NCBI GenBank assembly: GCA_034005165.1
Contig: JAVEVE010000006.1
Location: 1 to 64,000 of the forward strand
Length of the DNA stretch: 64,000 nt
Direction: 5' to 3'
Source: UBA1573 sp034005165
GTDB taxonomy: Bacteria > Pseudomonadota > Alphaproteobacteria > Micavibrionales > Micavibrionaceae
This document shows, piece by piece, positions 32,362 to 42,671 of the stretch (positions within the stretch are counted from its first letter, which is position 1; each line of letters starts with the position of its first letter). Under the pieces are notes generated by a model, which was not told the origin of the DNA, ran no database searches, and worked only from the letters and a program-made list of their open reading frames with translations. The translations under genes and the position numbers were made by a program.

Positions 32362-33537
32362 TTACACACGTGTCGAGAGCGATAAGCCTCTGCGGGCGAT
32401 TGTGCGCTTTGTCTCCCGACGCGTCAAGCCCAAGACTACCCCCATGGAAAATCCCATAGCCAGAATGGATGATCCGCCATAGCTCAGGAAAGGTAACGTC
32501 ATCCCCTTAGTCGGTAAAAGATGGAGACTTGATCCCATATGGACAAAGGCCTGCATGCCGAACATACATAAAATCCCCCCCGCCGCAAGAATGACAAATA
32601 AATCGGACGCCTCCATCATACGCGTAAATCCGCGCAGCAGAATAAAACCGTACAACCCGACTAACCCTAATGTCAGGATCATGCCGTATTCTTCAGCAAA
32701 AACAGAGAAGATAAAATCCGCATGAGCATCAGGAATGGTGTTCTTGACAGTCCCCTGTCCAGGGCCTGTCCCCAGCAAAAAGCCATTCGAAAATGCTTCA
32801 AGAGAGCGATCCACCTGATAGGTATCTGCTCCATCAGGGTTCATAAAGCGGTCAATCCTGCTTTGAACGTGACCAAAGGAGAAATAGATCAGAACAACTG
32901 ATACCATCGAGAACATAACTAGCCCGACCAAATAGCGGAACGGAAGTCCGGCCAGAAAAGCTTGCCCCATGAACATACATGTCACAACTACAGTCATTCC
33001 GAAGTCAGGTTGGCTCAAAAGCAAAGTCACTACCAAAGCGTACATTCCGGCTGACAATGCATAACCGGGCATCTCCGGATTTTGTTTTTGATGAGAAATC
33101 AGCCACGCCGAGACAATTGCAAAAGACGGTTTGATAAATTCACTTGGCTGCAGAGAAAACCCGAACAAAGGAATCCATCTTTGCGCTCCTTTAATATCTG
33201 CCCCTACAAAAGGGACCAGAATCATCAGGAAGACAGAGATTGCAAAAACAATAATCCCGATGCGGCGTATGAGTTGGTGGTTCATGAAAGATATGACCAG
33301 CATAGAGATTGTCGCGGGGATCACAAAGATAATATGGCGCGTAATAAAATGGTTCGGGTCTGCACCAATACGTGTTGCCACAGCAGGAGATGCTGAGGCA
33401 ACCAATGTAATTCCAATGACGATCAGACCCAATAGGCTAAATAGAATTCCTTTATCGACAGTCCACCACCACCGCGCCATTAGAGAGCGATCTGTGCGTT
33501 CGAAATAGGATGCGAGAGGTGTTGATGATAGACTCAT
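32362..33537 (-). CDS. ftsW: Septal peptidoglycan polymerase FtsW
   Basis: SEDS-family glycosyltransferase of 391 residues with about ten membrane helices. It polymerises lipid II at the division site together with FtsI. Characteristic segments are GAQRWIPLFGFSLQPSEFIKP, GTGPGQGTVKN, DAHADFIFSVFAEEYG and PTKGMTLPFLSYGGSS. It starts three bases after murD, in the usual mur/fts order. A second SEDS protein, RodA, is encoded at 61057. Confidence 0.96.
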   Translation of the reverse strand: MSLSSTPLASYFERTDRSLMARWWWTVDKGILFSLLGLIVIGITLVASASPAVATRIGADPNHFITRHIIFVIPATISMLVISFMNHQLIRRIGIIVFAISVFLMILVPFVGADIKGAQRWIPLFGFSLQPSEFIKPSFAIVSAWLISHQKQNPEMPGYALSAGMYALVVTLLLSQPDFGMTVVVTCMFMGQAFLAGLPFRYLVGLVMFSMVSVVLIYFSFGHVQSRIDRFMNPDGADTYQVDRSLEAFSNGFLLGTGPGQGTVKNTIPDAHADFIFSVFAEEYGMILTLGLVGLYGFILLRGFTRMMEASDLFVILAAGGILCMFGMQAFVHMGSSLHLLPTKGMTLPFLSYGGSSILAMGFSMGVVLGLTRRETKRTIARRGLSLSTRV

Positions 33538-33540
33538 TTC

Positions 33541-34962
33541 TTACTCCCCCACCATCGCGGAGTGATCCAGACTCATGACTAAAGACGAAAAGACTTCTCC
33601 TCTATGTTCAAAGGATTTGAATTGATCCCAAGACGCACAGGCAGGAGATAGCAAAACAACCCCTGCACCGCTTGTTCCAGGCAGGCTTATTCCGGCTTGC
33701 GCATCCATATGGGCCGCGCGCAACGCGACATCAAGCGTTTCGCAATATTCTGAAGCAACTTTCTTGTCATTAAGCCACTTACCGAATTCTTGTGCGGCCT
33801 CCCCAATTAAATAAGCCTTTTCGATGCGTGGCATGAACTCTTCCAGACCGCTCAATCCGCCCTCTTTGGCTTGCCCACCGATAATCCAATAGATGCGGCG
33901 GTAACAGGCCAGAGCTTTTCCTGCAGCTTCGGCATTTGTCGCTTTCGAGTCATTGATATAGGACACACCGTTGATATTTCTGACCAGATATTGCCTGTGC
34001 GGTAGCCCTGCAAATGTTTTCATATGCCCCATGATATGCTGCGGATCGATCCCGTATAACTGACGGATAATAGCATAGACACAGGCAACATTCTCATGGT
34101 TATGCTGCCCTTTAAGGGTGGGGAGATCATTCAAATCAGATACACTCAGAGGATTTCCGTCCCTTACTTCGAACAGAATACCATCTTCTACATAGCATCC
34201 TTGTGCCAGCTGTCTATTTGTCGATACGGGGATAACGGTCCATAACCCTTCCTCTACCAAGCGATCTGCGATTTCGGCGCAGGGCTTGGTATCTATGCAA
34301 ATCACTGCTGTGGGTTTTCTTGCATCCAGCGGAGGATTGGCAAATATCTTTTCCTTGGCTGCAATATAGCCGTCCATACCGCCGTGACGTGCCAAATGGT
34401 CAGGTGTAATATTAAGCAAGATAACCCCGTAAGGAGAAAAAGACGGTGTTAGTTCGATTTGATAAGAAGAAAGTTCAAGACAATATGATCCGTCACCTCC
34501 CAAGGGTGCCATTTCCAAAACCGGCCTACCGATATTCCCGCCTATTTCCGTTGGACGAAACTGATTGAGGACATGACCTATCAAAGCAGTGGTTGTTGAC
34601 TTGCCGTTTGTGCCTGTTACCCCAATAAAATCTGCTTCGGGCTTTGTTTTAAGGAGCAATTCGATATCGGAAATCAATGGGACAGAGACGGCAGCAGCTC
34701 TAACTGCAACAGGGTGAGGTACAGGATGGGTATGGGCTATTCCGGGCGACCAGAGGATAGCGCTTAGATTCTCAAGAGGTATGACACGCAAGTCTTTTAC
34801 CAGAAATCCTTCGGCTTCCGCTGCTACACATTTATCTTCAGCATCGTCCCACACGCAAACCTCGACACCGGCATCCTGCAAAAGACTTGCCGAAGAAAGG
34901 CCTGTTTTTCCCAGCCCCATAACTGCAATCTTTTGTCCACGTAATGTCTCAAGGTTAATCAT
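33541..34962 (-). CDS. murD: UDP-N-acetylmuramoylalanine--D-glutamate ligase
   Basis: Adds D-glutamate to the growing stem peptide. Motifs include the N-terminal VMGLGKTGLSSA, the P-loop GVTGTNGKSTTTALIGH, the NITPDHLARHG stretch and the SKATNAEAAGKAL segment. At 473 residues it has the normal length. It starts eight bases after mraY and ends three bases before ftsW. Confidence 0.97.
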   Translation of the reverse strand: MINLETLRGQKIAVMGLGKTGLSSASLLQDAGVEVCVWDDAEDKCVAAEAEGFLVKDLRVIPLENLSAILWSPGIAHTHPVPHPVAVRAAAVSVPLISDIELLLKTKPEADFIGVTGTNGKSTTTALIGHVLNQFRPTEIGGNIGRPVLEMAPLGGDGSYCLELSSYQIELTPSFSPYGVILLNITPDHLARHGGMDGYIAAKEKIFANPPLDARKPTAVICIDTKPCAEIADRLVEEGLWTVIPVSTNRQLAQGCYVEDGILFEVRDGNPLSVSDLNDLPTLKGQHNHENVACVYAIIRQLYGIDPQHIMGHMKTFAGLPHRQYLVRNINGVSYINDSKATNAEAAGKALACYRRIYWIIGGQAKEGGLSGLEEFMPRIEKAYLIGEAAQEFGKWLNDKKVASEYCETLDVALRAAHMDAQAGISLPGTSGAGVVLLSPACASWDQFKSFEHRGEVFSSLVMSLDHSAMVGE

Positions 34963-34970
34963 ATTATTTC

Positions 34971-36053
34971 CTAACGCAGCTTAAGTGTCGAAAGCCCGAT
35001 TAAAGCCAAAACCATGGCAATAATCCAGAAGCGGATTACAACGGTTGGTTCAGACCAACCTTTCTTTTCGAAATGGTGATGAATTGGCGCCATCAGAAAG
35101 ACACGCTTACCGCGCAGTTTGAAAGAAGCCACTTGGATAATTACAGAGACTGTCTCCATGACGAATAATCCGCCAATGATTGCCAGAACCAATTCGTGTT
35201 TGACCATGATAGAGATTGTTCCCAACACGCCACCCATTGAGAGAGATCCCGTGTCGCCCATAAAAATCATGGCAGGCGGGGCGTTAAACCAAAGGAAACC
35301 CATAGCTCCGCCAACCAGAGCCCCACACAAGATGGCAAGCTCTGCTGTTCCGGGTACATAAGGAATTTGAAGATATTCGGAAAAGTCCACACGCCCTACC
35401 AGATAGGCAATTAAGCCGAAACATGCTGCGGCGATCGCCACAGGCACAATTGCAAGACCATCAAGACCATCTGTCAGATTTACAGCGTTAGATGCGCCAA
35501 TCATGACCAGAATAGACCACAAGAAAAAAAAGTATCCGAGAGGGACAAAGAAATCTTTAAAGAATGGAATTGCAACATCTGTCTGGATGTCATCGGGTAA
35601 AACATAAACAATCCCGATTGTCGCAATCAAACTTATGATAGCCTGTCCGAGCAGCTTCTTTTTACTCGAAAGCCCGTCCGTGTTGCGCTTGGTGAGCTTC
35701 AGATAATCATCGACAAATCCGAGGGCACCAAAACCAACCATAACCAGTAATGCCATCCATACCAACAAATTGCTCCATTGCGCCCAGAGGAGCGTGCTGG
35801 TCGTCACTGAGATCAGTATCATCAGTCCGCCCATTGTCGGGGTTCCGACTTTTTTCAAATGGCTCTCCGGTCCATCATCGCGGATTGGCTGCCCTGCCCC
35901 TTGTAATGATCGCAGCCACGCAATCATGCACGGTCCCATATATAACGACATGATAAAGGCTGTCAGAACCGCACCACCTGTTCTGAAGGATACGTAGTTG
36001 AACAGGTTAAAAAAGATACTGATGTCTTTAAGTTCTGATAGCCATGACAGCAT
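34971..36053 (-). CDS. mraY: Phospho-MurNAc-pentapeptide transferase (lipid I synthase)
   Basis: Integral membrane enzyme that moves phospho-MurNAc-pentapeptide onto undecaprenyl phosphate. ATG 36053 is the start (one base after the murF stop); the frame is open further upstream only inside murF. The 360 residues contain ten predicted helices. Catalytic motifs are present: the FVDDYLKL double Asp, NLTDGLDGLA, and the IHHHFEKKGWSE His loop near the C-terminus. Confidence 0.97.
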   Translation of the reverse strand: MLSWLSELKDISIFFNLFNYVSFRTGGAVLTAFIMSLYMGPCMIAWLRSLQGAGQPIRDDGPESHLKKVGTPTMGGLMILISVTTSTLLWAQWSNLLVWMALLVMVGFGALGFVDDYLKLTKRNTDGLSSKKKLLGQAIISLIATIGIVYVLPDDIQTDVAIPFFKDFFVPLGYFFFLWSILVMIGASNAVNLTDGLDGLAIVPVAIAAACFGLIAYLVGRVDFSEYLQIPYVPGTAELAILCGALVGGAMGFLWFNAPPAMIFMGDTGSLSMGGVLGTISIMVKHELVLAIIGGLFVMETVSVIIQVASFKLRGKRVFLMAPIHHHFEKKGWSEPTVVIRFWIIAMVLALIGLSTLKLR

Positions 36054-36054
36054 G

Positions 36055-37524
36055 TTAGGTTCCTTTTGATATTTTATTGGCTGCCTGAGACATTTTTTTA
36101 GGCATTTCCCGCAATGCTTCGACAACCATTTGCATTCTCGGGATTTCTCCACCGCCACGCGATCCCTTAACCAAGACCACATCACCCGGAACCAATACAT
36201 CCGGAACGATTTGGGCCAATTCGGGAGCATTTTCCGTATGAGCGCCTCTATTTTGCTCAGGAATAGCATCATAGAGGTTTTTCATCAATGGTCCGCATGT
36301 ATAGACCAAATCCACCCCTGCCGCCTGAAGCGGTAAAGCCAGATCTTTGTGGATTTGCGGGGCATTAGAACCCAACTCATACATATCTCCCAGAATGGCA
36401 ATCCGACGCCCACCACGGCCTGGGTCAATCAAGGCCATCACTTTGAAGGCGGCCTCCATGGCAACAGGGGATGCATTATAGCTCTCGTCAATCAGAGTGA
36501 TCGGATTGTTTTTGTCCCCTATATCAATATATTCGCGTTTCCCGCGACCGGCTGGAGGCTCGATCCCTTTCAGCGCTTCCGCGGCTTTTGACATGTCCTC
36601 GCCAATTAACTTGACGGCCAGCAAAACAGAGAGGGCGTTCAGGGCAATATGCTCACCGGCGTCTTTCAGCGTAAAGGAAATTTCTTCACCCAAAATTTTT
36701 GCGGTGATGCGTGTCCCGTTTGCTGCAATCAAGCAATCCTGTAACCATGCATCTGCCCCTTCCGTTTTCCCAAAAGAGAAAATTTTCTTGATACCACACT
36801 TTTGAGCGGCATCTTTCAAAACAGCAAATTGAGAGTTATCCTGATTGAGAATAGCGATTCCATGTTCATCCATACCGTCGAAAATTTCGGCTTTGGCTTT
36901 TGCGATTCCTGTTACCCCCTCAGGAAAGTGTTCAATATGAACAGGGGCTACGGTCGTAATAATCGCGACATGCGGTTTGACCATTTTCGTCAGAGGTGTA
37001 ATTTCATTTGCGTGGTTCATGCCCATTTCAAATACGGCAAAGTCAGACCCTGCATGCATTCTGCTTAGAGACAAAGGCACACCCCAATGATTGTTGAGAC
37101 TTTTCTCGGAGAAATGAGTTTGACCAAGTGCAGAAAATGCACGACCTAGCATTTCTTTTGTCCCTGTCTTTCCAACGCTTCCGGTAATACCAATGATTTT
37201 AGCAGCTGTGCGGTTGCGTGCGGCAATACCTAGGTCCTGCATGGCTTTGAAAGTATCTGCAACTTTAAGAATCTTATCCGCAGGCACACCCTCGACATCC
37301 TGATCTATAACCACCGCAACCGCACCATTTTCAATAGCGGCGCGTGCATATTTATGTCCATCAGTGCTATCTCCGCGAATGGCAATAAACAAGTCTCCTT
37401 GCTTGACGCTGCGGCTATCAATGGCAACTCCTGTTGCTATCCAGTCACCTGAAGCTATTCCGTTTGTTGCAGCGGAAGCTTCTGTGGATGCCCAAAGAGT
37501 GTTCGAAGATAAATGTGCGGTCAT
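36055..37524 (-). CDS. murF: UDP-MurNAc-tripeptide--D-alanyl-D-alanine ligase
   Basis: Adds D-Ala-D-Ala to complete the pentapeptide. The N-terminal Mur domain has DSRSVKQGDLFIAIRGDSTDGH, the P-loop is ITGSVGKTGTKEML, and the C-terminal domain includes DESYNASPVAMEAA. ATG 37524 was chosen over a TTG two codons earlier. The gene follows murE after 90 bases in which nothing was recognised, and is almost fused to mraY. Confidence 0.96.
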   Translation of the reverse strand: MTAHLSSNTLWASTEASAATNGIASGDWIATGVAIDSRSVKQGDLFIAIRGDSTDGHKYARAAIENGAVAVVIDQDVEGVPADKILKVADTFKAMQDLGIAARNRTAAKIIGITGSVGKTGTKEMLGRAFSALGQTHFSEKSLNNHWGVPLSLSRMHAGSDFAVFEMGMNHANEITPLTKMVKPHVAIITTVAPVHIEHFPEGVTGIAKAKAEIFDGMDEHGIAILNQDNSQFAVLKDAAQKCGIKKIFSFGKTEGADAWLQDCLIAANGTRITAKILGEEISFTLKDAGEHIALNALSVLLAVKLIGEDMSKAAEALKGIEPPAGRGKREYIDIGDKNNPITLIDESYNASPVAMEAAFKVMALIDPGRGGRRIAILGDMYELGSNAPQIHKDLALPLQAAGVDLVYTCGPLMKNLYDAIPEQNRGAHTENAPELAQIVPDVLVPGDVVLVKGSRGGGEIPRMQMVVEALREMPKKMSQAANKISKGT

Positions 37525-37614
37525 AATCAATGTACTTTCTGTTTGCGGCGTTGCACCGCGGTGGGATAGATAGGCTAGGAAATACGCAGAGAAAGAGAGG
37601 TAAGAAGAGTTGAT

Positions 37615-39036
37615 TTAAGCAAAAACCTCCCCGAGAGCAGATTCAGCTTCTTCGACATCGTCGAAATGTTCAGTATGGGTTGCAAAGATTTGCCCTTGCT
37701 CATGCCCTTTTCCTGCCAGAACGAGGATGTCGCCAGCCTGCAACATTCTTACAGCCTCGCGGATTGCCTCACGACGCCCTCCAATATTGATGGCACCATC
37801 TCCCGCTCCATCCAAAATATCCTTGCGGATTTGACCCGGATCTTCAGAGCGTGGATTATCATCGGTTACAATTGTTATATCGGCCAAACGTGTTGATATT
37901 TCGCCCATTTGAGGGCGTTTTCCTTTATCACGGTCTCCGCCGCATCCGAACAGGCAGATCAGACGATTTTGCGCATGCGGGCGCAAAGCATTCAATATGT
38001 TTTCCAATGCGTCAGGTGTATGCGCATAATCAACATAAACTGCGCAACCTGTTGGGGCGCCTTTGACTAATTGCAGGCGTCCCGCTACTCCTGATATTTT
38101 TTCGACTGCAGAGAGGATTGCTGCGATTTTGAATTTGCCACCTACCATGGCAAGACCAATAGCGCATAGAATGTTCATTGCTTGGAATTCGCCAACCAGC
38201 GGTAGTTCAAGCATATGATTTTCACCGAAAATTTTTAAAGACAGTTTTTGCCCATGTGGTAAAATTTCCCGGGAAATCAACTTAATCTCATCACCTTTTC
38301 TACCGTATCCCCAGCATGTAATTTTCCGCTTCTGACATTCCGCTTTAATTACACCAAAATACTCGGTATCCGCATTCAAAACAGCAGTCCCGTTTTCACA
38401 TAGTAACGTCGTGAATAGTCTCAATTTCGCGGCAAAATATTTATCCATAGTTCCGTGATAATCCAGATGATCACGGGTAATATTTGTAAAGGCTGCGGCA
38501 GAAACTTTAACACCATCCAAACGATGTTGCTCGATCCCAATAGAAGATGCTTCCATTGCCAGATTTCCAATATTTCTATCTGCCAACTCCGATAGGCGAG
38601 CATGTAACCATACCGGGTCAGGAGTCGTCATACCGGAGTAGTCTTCAATATCAGGCCCCAATATACCAAGCGTTCCGAGGGAAGCTGCGCGTTCACCCAA
38701 TTTTTCCCAGATCTGGCGAACAAAATTAACGGTTGATGTTTTGCCGTTTGTTCCCGTTACGCAGACAATATTTTTAGGCTGGGTCCTGTAAAAAACAGAT
38801 GCAGCTTCCGCCAAAAATTGGCGTGGGTTTTTGACTTCGATAACTTGAGCATTGCCGATTGGCCCAACATTGCTCCCTACCCCAACCACGATATATTTTG
38901 CACCCTTATCTACCGCAGCTTTAATGAAAGCCTTTCCATCATGATGCGCACCGGAAATGGCAACAAACATCGCGCCGTTTATAACCTGACGACTATCACT
39001 GGTAATCATTGTTATATCGGGAAGACTATCAACCAT
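37615..39036 (-). CDS. murE: UDP-MurNAc-dipeptide--meso-diaminopimelate ligase
   Basis: Adds the third stem-peptide residue. The motif DNPRSEDP in the last domain is the mark of meso-diaminopimelate-specific enzymes (lysine enzymes differ here), so the wall is of the DAP type. Other motifs are the P-loop TGTNGKTSTVNF and HDGKAFIKAA in the first domain. ATG 39036 has GGAGGTG upstream and lies one base after the ftsI stop, giving 473 residues. Confidence 0.97.
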   Translation of the reverse strand: MVDSLPDITMITSDSRQVINGAMFVAISGAHHDGKAFIKAAVDKGAKYIVVGVGSNVGPIGNAQVIEVKNPRQFLAEAASVFYRTQPKNIVCVTGTNGKTSTVNFVRQIWEKLGERAASLGTLGILGPDIEDYSGMTTPDPVWLHARLSELADRNIGNLAMEASSIGIEQHRLDGVKVSAAAFTNITRDHLDYHGTMDKYFAAKLRLFTTLLCENGTAVLNADTEYFGVIKAECQKRKITCWGYGRKGDEIKLISREILPHGQKLSLKIFGENHMLELPLVGEFQAMNILCAIGLAMVGGKFKIAAILSAVEKISGVAGRLQLVKGAPTGCAVYVDYAHTPDALENILNALRPHAQNRLICLFGCGGDRDKGKRPQMGEISTRLADITIVTDDNPRSEDPGQIRKDILDGAGDGAINIGGRREAIREAVRMLQAGDILVLAGKGHEQGQIFATHTEHFDDVEEAESALGEVFA

Positions 39037-39037
39037 G

Positions 39038-40753
39038 TTATTCACCTCCCTTTTCAGATACAAATTGCATTAAAGGATCGGATATATCTACGGCATCCAT
39101 ATCCGGTTTCATTCCAAGAATTGAACCGACAGAGGAAACAATTTTACTAACTGCAGGCGCAGCCACCCATCCAGCAGTTGCATACCCATAACTTTTTGAA
39201 TTCGGATTTGGCTCATCCACCATCACAAGAATGGCGTATTTGGGATCATCAATCGGAAACGCGCCAACAAAGGTAGCAATACGCTTTCCGGCGTCGTAAC
39301 GACCATGCACGTTCTTTTGGGCAGTTCCTGTTTTTCCACCAATTTCATATCCGTCTACATCAGCTTTTCTTGCTGTTCCGTGAGAGACAACAAGTCGCAT
39401 CAATTGACGCATTTTCAAAGATGTTTGCTGGGAAATAACTCGAGTGCTTGCGATAGGTTCGTTTTCTTGCTTTACAAAATGGGCATTAACCTTAATTCCA
39501 CCATTGACAATCGCACTCGTTGCTGTAACGAGCTGCATCGGCGACACGGCAATACCATGCCCATAAGATGCTGTCAGTGTATTGATCTCACGCCATGGGC
39601 TAGGAATAATCGGACTTCCGACCTCATCAATATCCAATGTCATTTTGGACATCAACCCCAGATCATCATAGAATTTCTTCATGCTATCCGTTCCAAGATC
39701 CTGTGCCATATGAACAGTTCCGATATTTGATGACACCATAAAGATCTCAGGAATGGACAATGGCCGCTTTTCAGGATGGTAGTCATGAATAGTATGCCCC
39801 GCCATTCTTACAGGCTCCGTTGTGTCATATTTTCGAGAGAGTGGAAAATTTTTCTTTTCCAACAAAGCTGCTGTTGTGAAAATCTTGAACGTTGACCCAA
39901 GCTCATACATACCCAGTGTCAGGCGATTAAACATTTCCGGAGAACTTGCATCCGCGCTTGGCGTATGAGGATTAAAATCAGGCAGCGATGTTGCTGCAAG
40001 AACTTCTCCCGTGTGCACATCCATCAAAATTCCCACTCCGGCCTTTGCCGTAAAGGATTTCATAGCTTCATAGACTTCGCGACGCAAAATATGTTGTAAC
40101 CGAATATCCAATGTCAGCTGCAATGGACGATCGGATGCCTTCAGCAGATTATCAAAGCTGCGCTCAATACCTGCCTGTCCTTTGCCATCAATATTCGAAT
40201 AGCCAACCACATGAGATGCCAGATCCCCCTGTGGGTAGAAACGGCGGTAATCATAGTCAAAAACAAGACCTGGCTCCCCTATTTCAAGAATTTTCTTTTG
40301 CTCACCAGGGGTCAGATTTCTTTTAATCCAGACGAAGCGTTTCTCGCTTTGCAGTTTCTTCAGCACTTCGCCATAGATCATATCCGGAAATATCTTAACC
40401 AGTCCCTTGGCGGTATCAACAGGATTAAGAATTATTTTCGGATCCGCATGCAACGAGGCCGTTTTTAACGATGTCGCCAACAACACTCCATTGCGATCAA
40501 CAATATCTGCGCGAAATTTTGAGTCATGGTCACCCTCTCCGGCATCAGCCTGCGGTGCTCCAATATAACCCTCCGTCTCATCAAACAATCCTTGAATAAT
40601 TGTTGCATCGACAACACGCACCATCACAGCGCCGTAGAAGAACAGAAACATCATGACCAGCAATACAATTCGGCCACGAACCAAATCCAGGTTCCCGCTT
40701 TTTTCACCCATAATACGAATTGTTAATCTGGAGAATGGGGACTTTCTACTCAT
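39038..40753 (-). CDS. ftsI: Septal transpeptidase FtsI (PBP3)
   Basis: Cross-links septal peptidoglycan with FtsW. One N-terminal membrane helix (about 28-50) is followed by the pedestal domain and a penicillin-binding transpeptidase domain. The active-site serine lies in ELGSTFKIFT (SxxK), the second motif is VSSNIG (SxN), and the third GGKTGTAQ (KTG). ATG 40753 with GGAGGGG upstream was chosen; it overlaps the end of ftsL by eight bases. 571 residues. Confidence 0.96.
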   Translation of the reverse strand: MSRKSPFSRLTIRIMGEKSGNLDLVRGRIVLLVMMFLFFYGAVMVRVVDATIIQGLFDETEGYIGAPQADAGEGDHDSKFRADIVDRNGVLLATSLKTASLHADPKIILNPVDTAKGLVKIFPDMIYGEVLKKLQSEKRFVWIKRNLTPGEQKKILEIGEPGLVFDYDYRRFYPQGDLASHVVGYSNIDGKGQAGIERSFDNLLKASDRPLQLTLDIRLQHILRREVYEAMKSFTAKAGVGILMDVHTGEVLAATSLPDFNPHTPSADASSPEMFNRLTLGMYELGSTFKIFTTAALLEKKNFPLSRKYDTTEPVRMAGHTIHDYHPEKRPLSIPEIFMVSSNIGTVHMAQDLGTDSMKKFYDDLGLMSKMTLDIDEVGSPIIPSPWREINTLTASYGHGIAVSPMQLVTATSAIVNGGIKVNAHFVKQENEPIASTRVISQQTSLKMRQLMRLVVSHGTARKADVDGYEIGGKTGTAQKNVHGRYDAGKRIATFVGAFPIDDPKYAILVMVDEPNPNSKSYGYATAGWVAAPAVSKIVSSVGSILGMKPDMDAVDISDPLMQFVSEKGGE

Positions 40754-41216
40754 CAACCCCTCCGATTTGGCTCAAGACAGATTGAAAGTCATTCGTAGAA
40801 CCTGATGATTTTGCCTCAGAAATTTTAACTTCCGGCGTATCTCGCAAAACACGCTTTTGTGCAAGATTTTTTGGCTTGGAGACAGGATATGCAGCGGGCA
40901 CAATTCCCAATTCTTCATTGACTTGCCTTTCCGGCACAACATTTGCATTCTTCAAAATATCTTCCGGCTCGATCCGCTCCATAGAATGCAAATATCTCTT
41001 TGCCAGACGCTCAAGACGATCAGGCCTATTCAAATAATCCCACTCCGCTTCCAGAACACGGATACCCTCTTGCTCACTTACAACTTGCTGCTTGATTACA
41101 CGCTGCTTGCGCTCGAGCATCTGGACCTGCTGAGATACCCAGAACAAAGAAACACCCGAAAGAACCGCCATTAAAATGGCTACCATTGTCGAAAGACGAA
41201 GAACAAATCTTTTCAT
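40746..41216 (-). CDS. ftsL: Cell-division protein FtsL-like
   Basis: Small bitopic membrane protein: a short basic N-terminus, a membrane helix at about 9-29, then a coiled-coil-like stretch (residues 30-70, QQVQMLERKQRVIKQQVVSE) with the LNRPDRLERLAKRYL block seen in FtsL proteins. Residues 90-156 form a longer, polar tail than usual. FtsL activates FtsWI in the divisome. The identification rests on position between rsmH and ftsI as well as topology, since the sequence is weakly conserved. Confidence 0.85.
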   Translation of the reverse strand: MKRFVLRLSTMVAILMAVLSGVSLFWVSQQVQMLERKQRVIKQQVVSEQEGIRVLEAEWDYLNRPDRLERLAKRYLHSMERIEPEDILKNANVVPERQVNEELGIVPAAYPVSKPKNLAQKRVLRDTPEVKISEAKSSGSTNDFQSVLSQIGGVDE

Positions 41217-42166
41217 ACAGCCCTCCTTATTCCGACACGCATTTTTGCAGATCTGGACCGTGGATTGATTTGGAGCTCATGCTCGGACGGGAGTACAGGC
41301 TTTTTGGTAACCAGCGAGAAGCTGAGCCTGTGTTGCGATGATGAACCCGCCATATTCGGCAGGTGCCGCGAGGGAGACGGAGCAGGCTTCGCCCGCTCGT
41401 TGAGGAAATTTTTAACAATACGATCTTCCAAAGAATGGAAGGTCACAACAATCAGACGACCATTTTCACTCAAAACATCCTCGGACGCTTCAAGAACGGT
41501 TTCAAGCTCTTGAAGCTCCTCATTAACCGCAATTCGCAAAGCCTGGAATGTTCTGGTAGACGGATCAGATTTATCTTTTTTTGAAAACGGCAGAACAGCG
41601 CGCACAATTTCCGCCAACTGGAATGTGGTTTCTATTCTTTGCTCGGCACGCTTTCTAACGATAGCTGCGGCGATACGGCGAGAGTGACGCTCCTCCCCAT
41701 AGAGATAAATAATATCGGCCAGATCTTTTTCGTCCATATGATTGACTAAATCAGCTGCCGTCTTACCGCCAGAGCGATCCATACGCATATCCAGAGGCGC
41801 ATCAAAACGGAACGAAAATCCACGATCTCCCTGATCGAACTGCATGGATGACACCCCAAGATCAAGAATAACCGCATCCACTTTAGCAATACCGCGTATA
41901 GCCAGCTCCTCACGAAGATTGGAGAAACTATTTTTGACAAGAATCAGCCGATCCCCATACTTTTCAGACCATTCAGAAGCCATTAAATGGGCGGTCTCAT
42001 CACGATCAAACCCAAGAACTTTACAAGCGGGCTCCACATCCAGAATGGCACGCGTGTATCCGCCAGCCCCCAGCGTACAATCCACATAGACCTCACCAGC
42101 CTTCGGCTCGAGATACGCCATAACCTCCGGCAACATCACAGGGAAATGGGGGGACGATTTATCCAT
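41213..42166 (-). CDS. rsmH: 16S rRNA (cytosine-1402-N4) methyltransferase RsmH
   Basis: SAM-dependent methylation of C1402 in the ribosomal P site; long known as MraW. SAM-binding VDCTLGAGGYTRAIL lies near residue 30, with GVSSMQFDQGDRGFSFRFDAPLDMRMD and the C-terminal VVTFHSLEDRIVKNF and NPRSRSAKMRVGIR. The length of 317 is typical. It overlaps both neighbours (one base with mraZ, four with ftsL), showing a tightly coupled operon. Confidence 0.97.
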   Translation of the reverse strand: MDKSSPHFPVMLPEVMAYLEPKAGEVYVDCTLGAGGYTRAILDVEPACKVLGFDRDETAHLMASEWSEKYGDRLILVKNSFSNLREELAIRGIAKVDAVILDLGVSSMQFDQGDRGFSFRFDAPLDMRMDRSGGKTAADLVNHMDEKDLADIIYLYGEERHSRRIAAAIVRKRAEQRIETTFQLAEIVRAVLPFSKKDKSDPSTRTFQALRIAVNEELQELETVLEASEDVLSENGRLIVVTFHSLEDRIVKNFLNERAKPAPSPSRHLPNMAGSSSQHRLSFSLVTKKPVLPSEHELQINPRSRSAKMRVGIRRAV

Positions 42167-42627
42167 TACACATCCTCCTTCGACAAGCGCGGCAACGTCA
42201 GGTTTTCACGAATAACATTACCCCTCGCCTCTGCGCGGCGCGCCTCAAATAATCCCGCATCCCAAATCTGGAATTTCTTACCCAACCCAACAAAAGCAGC
42301 CCCATCATGAATTTTCGCATAATCAAGCATCGATTGAGGCACATTTATACGACCCTCAGCATCAAACGCGCACTGGACAGACTCAGCAAAAATGGCCGTC
42401 GCAATATCATCCTGCTGATCAGAGAACATATCGAAGTGATCAAGACGCAAGGACATCTCCTCCATCGTTCCAAAATCAAAACCTTCGATACATGGGTGAT
42501 TAGTCGCCTTAAAGAGAACGACACCCTGAAAATTCTGCCCCATCAATGTGGCACGAAACGGCGCCGGAACTGACATCCGACCCTTCTTGTCTACCTTGTT
42601 GACATATGTTGACAGAAATAATGGCAT
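42166..42627 (-). CDS. mraZ: Transcriptional regulator MraZ
   Basis: First gene of the division and cell-wall operon. Two SpoVT/AbrB-type halves are seen: VDKKGRMSVPAPFRA near residue 12 and FDAEGRINVPQSMLDYA near 90, each with the conserved basic DNA-contacting turn. MraZ proteins form rings and repress their own operon by binding short direct repeats. Such repeats lie just upstream. The ribosome-binding site is weak. 153 residues, normal. Confidence 0.96.
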   Translation of the reverse strand: MPLFLSTYVNKVDKKGRMSVPAPFRATLMGQNFQGVVLFKATNHPCIEGFDFGTMEEMSLRLDHFDMFSDQQDDIATAIFAESVQCAFDAEGRINVPQSMLDYAKIHDGAAFVGLGKKFQIWDAGLFEARRAEARGNVIRENLTLPRLSKEDV

Positions 42628-42671
42628 TTAGTGTGCTTCGCGCGCTGACATGGGATTTAACCCCTTCTTAA

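Noticed and set aside
36054..36272. Longer mraY start
   Set aside because: The extension is inside murF in another frame; MraY proteins begin near MLSWLSEL at 36053.
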